From DATKXO01 sp035528995 (GTDB lineage: Bacteria > Planctomycetota > Phycisphaerae > UBA1845): a DNA stretch of 27,534 bases. Below the pieces are notes generated by a model that was not told the origin of the DNA, searched no databases, and was given only the letters and a program-made list of their open reading frames with translations. Made by a program: the position numbers and the translations under genes. The stretch spans positions 1 to 27,534 of the forward strand of contig DATKXO010000398.1 of the NCBI GenBank assembly GCA_035528995.1. Direction: 5' to 3'. Below are positions 25,203 through 27,534 of this stretch, one piece after another. Numbering within the stretch: the first letter of the stretch is position 1; every line of letters begins with the position of its first letter.

Positions 25203-26165
25203 GTGGCGGCCCTGGTGTATAATGCGCCGGTCGGGACGTCGGGTACCACGAACGGCCTGGACGATCTGGACGAGACCATGGAGCTGCAAGCCATCATCCA
25301 GCGCGACGACGACACCGACGTCCGCAGCGACGGCATCACCGACTACACCCGGACGTACGCCTGGGAGTTCCGCTACGACGGCCCCCGGCAGCGCTACCTG
25401 CGCCGCGAGGTCGACCCGTACGACTTCGTCACCATCAGCGAGGAGTGGTCGGATTACGATGAGGACTGGGTGTACGCCGACTTCGTTCTCGACGCCCAGG
25501 CGCCCGGCGGTGCACACAGCGTCCGCGATTACCTCACCGGCGAGGCCCACGCCTACTCGAGCACGTCGGGCGTGTGGGACGGCCAGGCCTACTACCACGG
25601 CAACCAGATCGGCAGCACACGCGTCATGACCGACGGCACGCCGCAGGTCGTGCGGTCGTACGTCTACGACGCGTTCGGCAACGTGTACGACACCAGCGGC
25701 ACCGCCACCACGCGCTACCGCTACGCCGGCGCCTGGGGCTACCAGTCCCACGACGACTTCCCGTTCCTGCACGTCGGTGCCCGGTACTACGACCCGGAGA
25801 CGGGGCGATTCCTCCAACGCGACCCGATCGGCATCCGCGGCGGGCTCAACTGCTACGCATATGCCTTCGGAAAGCCAACAATCGCAATTGACCCAGACGG
25901 ACTCGCCCTCCTCGGCCCGTTCATCGGGCCGCCCTCGCCAACCGGACCCACTGATATAGGCACGTTTGACTGGTTTTGGACCAAGGTGCATTACACAGCC
26001 GGTTACTATGCAGGCTGCGCTGGCCTTAGTCTCTGGAGGACCATTTCTCTCGCCATCCGGTGGGAGATTTGGGAGGAGAGACATTGGACTTTCTCTCCCG
26101 AGAATCGTCGCAACCAGATTGGAGACGTTCTTGCAGCCATACTCGGCTGGATCCACGCTCTGTAG
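25203..26165 (+). CDS. Orphan RHS module 5: truncated core with unknown tip
   Basis: 320 residues from GTG 25203; homology already starts at about 25170 with EPDDGSGQNHDVAALVYN, inside the lectin-like domain. Core follows to RFLQRDPIGIRGG (about residue 202). The tip (about 230-320) has a Pro/Gly-rich start (LLGPFIGPPSPTGPTD), then a Trp-rich helical segment (TFDWFWTKVHYTAGYYAGCAGLSLW) and a charged end. I do not recognise it. No small gene follows: the next gene, 139 bases downstream, encodes a SUMF1-type protein. The candidate immunity gene is therefore missing, or the tip is inactive. There is no ribosome binding site or signal peptide. Confidence 0.8.
   Translation: MAALVYNAPVGTSGTTNGLDDLDETMELQAIIQRDDDTDVRSDGITDYTRTYAWEFRYDGPRQRYLRREVDPYDFVTISEEWSDYDEDWVYADFVLDAQAPGGAHSVRDYLTGEAHAYSSTSGVWDGQAYYHGNQIGSTRVMTDGTPQVVRSYVYDAFGNVYDTSGTATTRYRYAGAWGYQSHDDFPFLHVGARYYDPETGRFLQRDPIGIRGGLNCYAYAFGKPTIAIDPDGLALLGPFIGPPSPTGPTDIGTFDWFWTKVHYTAGYYAGCAGLSLWRTISLAIRWEIWEERHWTFSPENRRNQIGDVLAAILGWIHAL
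25572..25850 (+). repeat. 279-base direct repeat in RHS core (copy in module 5)
   Basis: Partner of 20780-21058, same orientation, three mismatches and no gaps. The sequence codes for the core end from VWDGQAYYHGNQIGSTRV to the RFLQRDPIGIRGGLN junction. Confidence 0.85.
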
Positions 26166-26304
26166 TGATCACAACTGCCGGTCCATGCCTTCGAAGGCGC
26201 GTATCCCACAAGTGCATTTGTGCAGAACAGGTGTTGACGATCGGTCATTCAGAACATCTCAAAACAACTTGCCCTCCCACGGATCCGGGCGAAGGAGATC
26301 AACC

Positions 26305-27417
26305 ATGGAGTTGAGACTAGTCAATTCGGCTTTGATTCTCGTGGTGGGCTTGGGAGCAACCTCATGCGTTCGCTCCGACACATTTGCCGCTCCTGCTCTC
26401 GACGACGATTTCGATCAGCTCATCGAGCTTGCAGCGAGCCACGAGCGAAGCCAATGGTGGCCGGCCGTTGAGAAGTTGGGACAAATGGCCGCCACGGATG
26501 ATCGCGTTCGTATAGAGGTATGGCAACGAGCAAAGGTGAATACACTGGGCATGCGCTTTGTCCTGGTTCAGTCCGGCACGTTCGTGATGGGGCCGGACAC
26601 ACGGAGGGTATTCAATATTCAGTGGTTTCACTCAGTGAAGATAACTCAACCCTACTACATGAGCGTGACTGAGGTGACCAATTCCCAGTTCAAGAGCCTG
26701 GTGCCAGGGTTCAGGGTGGACACCCAATACTCGCCAGATCGAGACTCGCCAGCAGTGAACGTCTCGTGGGAAGAAGCCGATCGCTTCTGCAGGTTGTTGT
26801 CCGAAAGGGAAGGTGCCCCGTATCGGTTACCCACAGAAGCGGAGTGGGAATACGCGTGTCGCGCTGGATCCACGGGCTCCTATTGCTTTGGGAGCGATCC
26901 CACGAAGTTGCCGGAATACGCTTGGTGCAACTACACAAACGGGCGGGCATCGCCGGTAGCAATGTTGAAACCCAACGATTGGGGCATCTACGATATGCAC
27001 GGCAATGTGTTCGAGTGGGTTGCGGATTGGTTTTCGTTCTCACCCAACTACTATTGGGAGTGCGCGAAGAAAGGGACCGTGCAAGATCCGAAGGGTGCTG
27101 AGCGCGGAAGTACGCATGTTCTGCGAGGTGGCGGCTGGCAAGTACGTGATCCGCTGGTCCTAACTTCGACCGCTCGGTTTCGTTTGCCGACGTTTGACCG
27201 ACGTTTCTTTTCGGGCGATCCGGTCGGTTTTCGACAGACAATAGGCTTTAGGGTGGTTCGAAGCGATCCGGCTGGATCATGCGCATCGGGGCGGGAAAAG
27301 GGGACGCAGCTCGTTTCTGCTACGACGATGCCGAGGGCACCCACACCCGGACCAGGCCTGAGCGGTAGAAGGAGCGGTAAAAGGTGTCAGGAAAGAATGG
27401 CACTGCCGCCTATTTGA
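26305..27417 (+). CDS. SUMF1/FGE-sulfatase-domain exported protein lacking catalytic cysteines
   Basis: A protein of 370 residues from ATG 26305, with GAAGGAG 7 bases upstream. A hydrophobic signal (about 5-19) ends near Cys21 in ATSC, possibly a lipoprotein. The domain spans about 79-325: GMRFVLVQSGTFVMG, YMSVTEVTNSQF, PAVNVSWEEADRFCRLL, YRLPTEAEWEYACRAGSTG, GNVFEWVADW, VLRGGGW and the end IGFRVVR. In true formylglycine-generating enzymes two cysteines follow the RGG.W motif. Here that part reads LTSTARF, so the conversion of sulfatase cysteine is unlikely, and a ligand-binding or structural role is more probable. The last about 45 residues after GFRVVR are unlike the family. They run into RHS-like and transposon-end DNA, so the native 3' end appears displaced. 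Confidence 0.85.
   Translation: MELRLVNSALILVVGLGATSCVRSDTFAAPALDDDFDQLIELAASHERSQWWPAVEKLGQMAATDDRVRIEVWQRAKVNTLGMRFVLVQSGTFVMGPDTRRVFNIQWFHSVKITQPYYMSVTEVTNSQFKSLVPGFRVDTQYSPDRDSPAVNVSWEEADRFCRLLSEREGAPYRLPTEAEWEYACRAGSTGSYCFGSDPTKLPEYAWCNYTNGRASPVAMLKPNDWGIYDMHGNVFEWVADWFSFSPNYYWECAKKGTVQDPKGAERGSTHVLRGGGWQVRDPLVLTSTARFRLPTFDRRFFSGDPVGFRQTIGFRVVRSDPAGSCASGREKGTQLVSATTMPRAPTPGPGLSGRRSGKRCQERMALPPI
27318..27368 (+). pseudogene. Possible scrap of RHS core
   Basis: In a different frame from the SUMF1-type gene these 17 codons read CYDDAEGTHTRTRPER and a stop. This resembles the core repeat YDDDDGTYTRTGPDD of the RHS gene near 13928 (9 of 15 residues the same). It is too short to be certain, but it lies at the end of the RHS region and suggests that the core once extended here. 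Confidence 0.35.
27370..27409. mobile_element. Probable terminal segment of the insertion sequence
   Basis: The stretch between the RHS-like scrap and the transposase stop holds AAAAGGTGTCAGGAAAGAAT (from about 27379), which looks like an IS end. The other end is not in the window, so the inverted repeat cannot be confirmed and the exact boundary is uncertain. Confidence 0.35.
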
Positions 27418-27534
27418 CAAGGACTTGCGCCGGTTTCTCTCGTTTGTCCGTGAGTAGTTCGGCCCGGGCTTGGGCGCGCGGTTTGGTGAGCAGGTCGTGC
27501 GGTTTCGGGCGACGTTTGACCGCGCGGGGCTCCA
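27410..27534 (-). CDS. Transposase C-terminus (partial, N-terminal part beyond window)
   Basis: On the minus strand the frame is open from the window edge to TAG at 27412-27410. It reads EPRAVKRRPKPHDLLTKPR and then QARAELLTDKREKPAQ. A basic tail of the form RAVKRRPKP...LLTKPR is typical of the C-terminus of IS4-type DDE transposases in planctomycetes; I recognise it by style, not by catalytic residues, which lie outside the window. It implies an insertion sequence entering from the right. Confidence 0.55.
   Translation of the reverse strand, partial: EPRAVKRRPKPHDLLTKPRAQARAELLTDKREKPAQVLVK

Noticed and set aside
11855..26165. CRISPR array or tandem satellite as explanation of the repeats
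   Set aside because: Repeats are long, in frame and protein coding, with unequal spacing and no short identical direct repeats with spacers.
25966..26304. Longer start for the SUMF1-type protein
   Set aside because: It overlaps module 5. The signal peptide and GAAGGAG place the start at 26305.

Overview
The window is GC-rich and almost free of intergenic filler. It is probably from a planctomycete, most likely of the Phycisphaerae type. This rests on the recurring zinc ribbon CxxCGYxLxGLxxxRCPECG on small membrane proteins, very large secreted RHS proteins, and a PepSY/lipoprotein/two-component operon. No rRNA or other taxonomic marker is present, so the assignment is an inference.

Left part (1-11305), all on the minus strand: the N-terminal two thirds of the chromosome segregation ATPase SMC runs off the left edge. 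A four-gene unit follows, transcribed as PepSY-repeat exported protein, lipoprotein, OmpR-type response regulator and sensor kinase; the last two overlap by one base. A twin-palindrome repeat (7093-7181) separates it from a second unit transcribed as PAC2-family protein, oligopeptidase B-like lipoprotein and O-methyltransferase.

Right part (11626-26165), mostly on the plus strand: this is the notable region. A secreted RHS/YD-repeat protein gene starts at 11855 behind a plausible sigma-70 promoter and a strong ribosome binding site. It is broken by a +1 frameshift near 14675. Four 5'-truncated copies of its 3' part follow (from about 17594, 20414, 22143 and 25203). Each copy ends at the same conserved DPxG junction and then carries a different C-terminal tip. 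One tip is a Hint (intein-like) domain; the others are unrecognised. Four of the five copies are followed by a small gene: three by membrane proteins with a zinc ribbon, one by a soluble 177-residue protein. This is the layout of an RHS toxin-tip/immunity array with displaced orphan modules, except that most candidate immunity proteins are zinc-ribbon membrane proteins. A second peculiarity is a C-type-lectin-like domain embedded in the RHS core in front of the tip. Its sequence varies between copies, and the truncated copies break at different points in or before it.

Right edge: a SUMF1-type (formylglycine-generating-enzyme-like) exported protein without the catalytic cysteines is followed by a 51-base scrap that resembles RHS core. 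After that comes the C-terminal end of a transposase running off the window.

A working model, which is inference: the full-length gene at 11855 is the expression site, and the downstream modules are displaced or donor tips that exchange with it by recombination in the nearly identical core DNA. Each tip travels with the small gene behind it.
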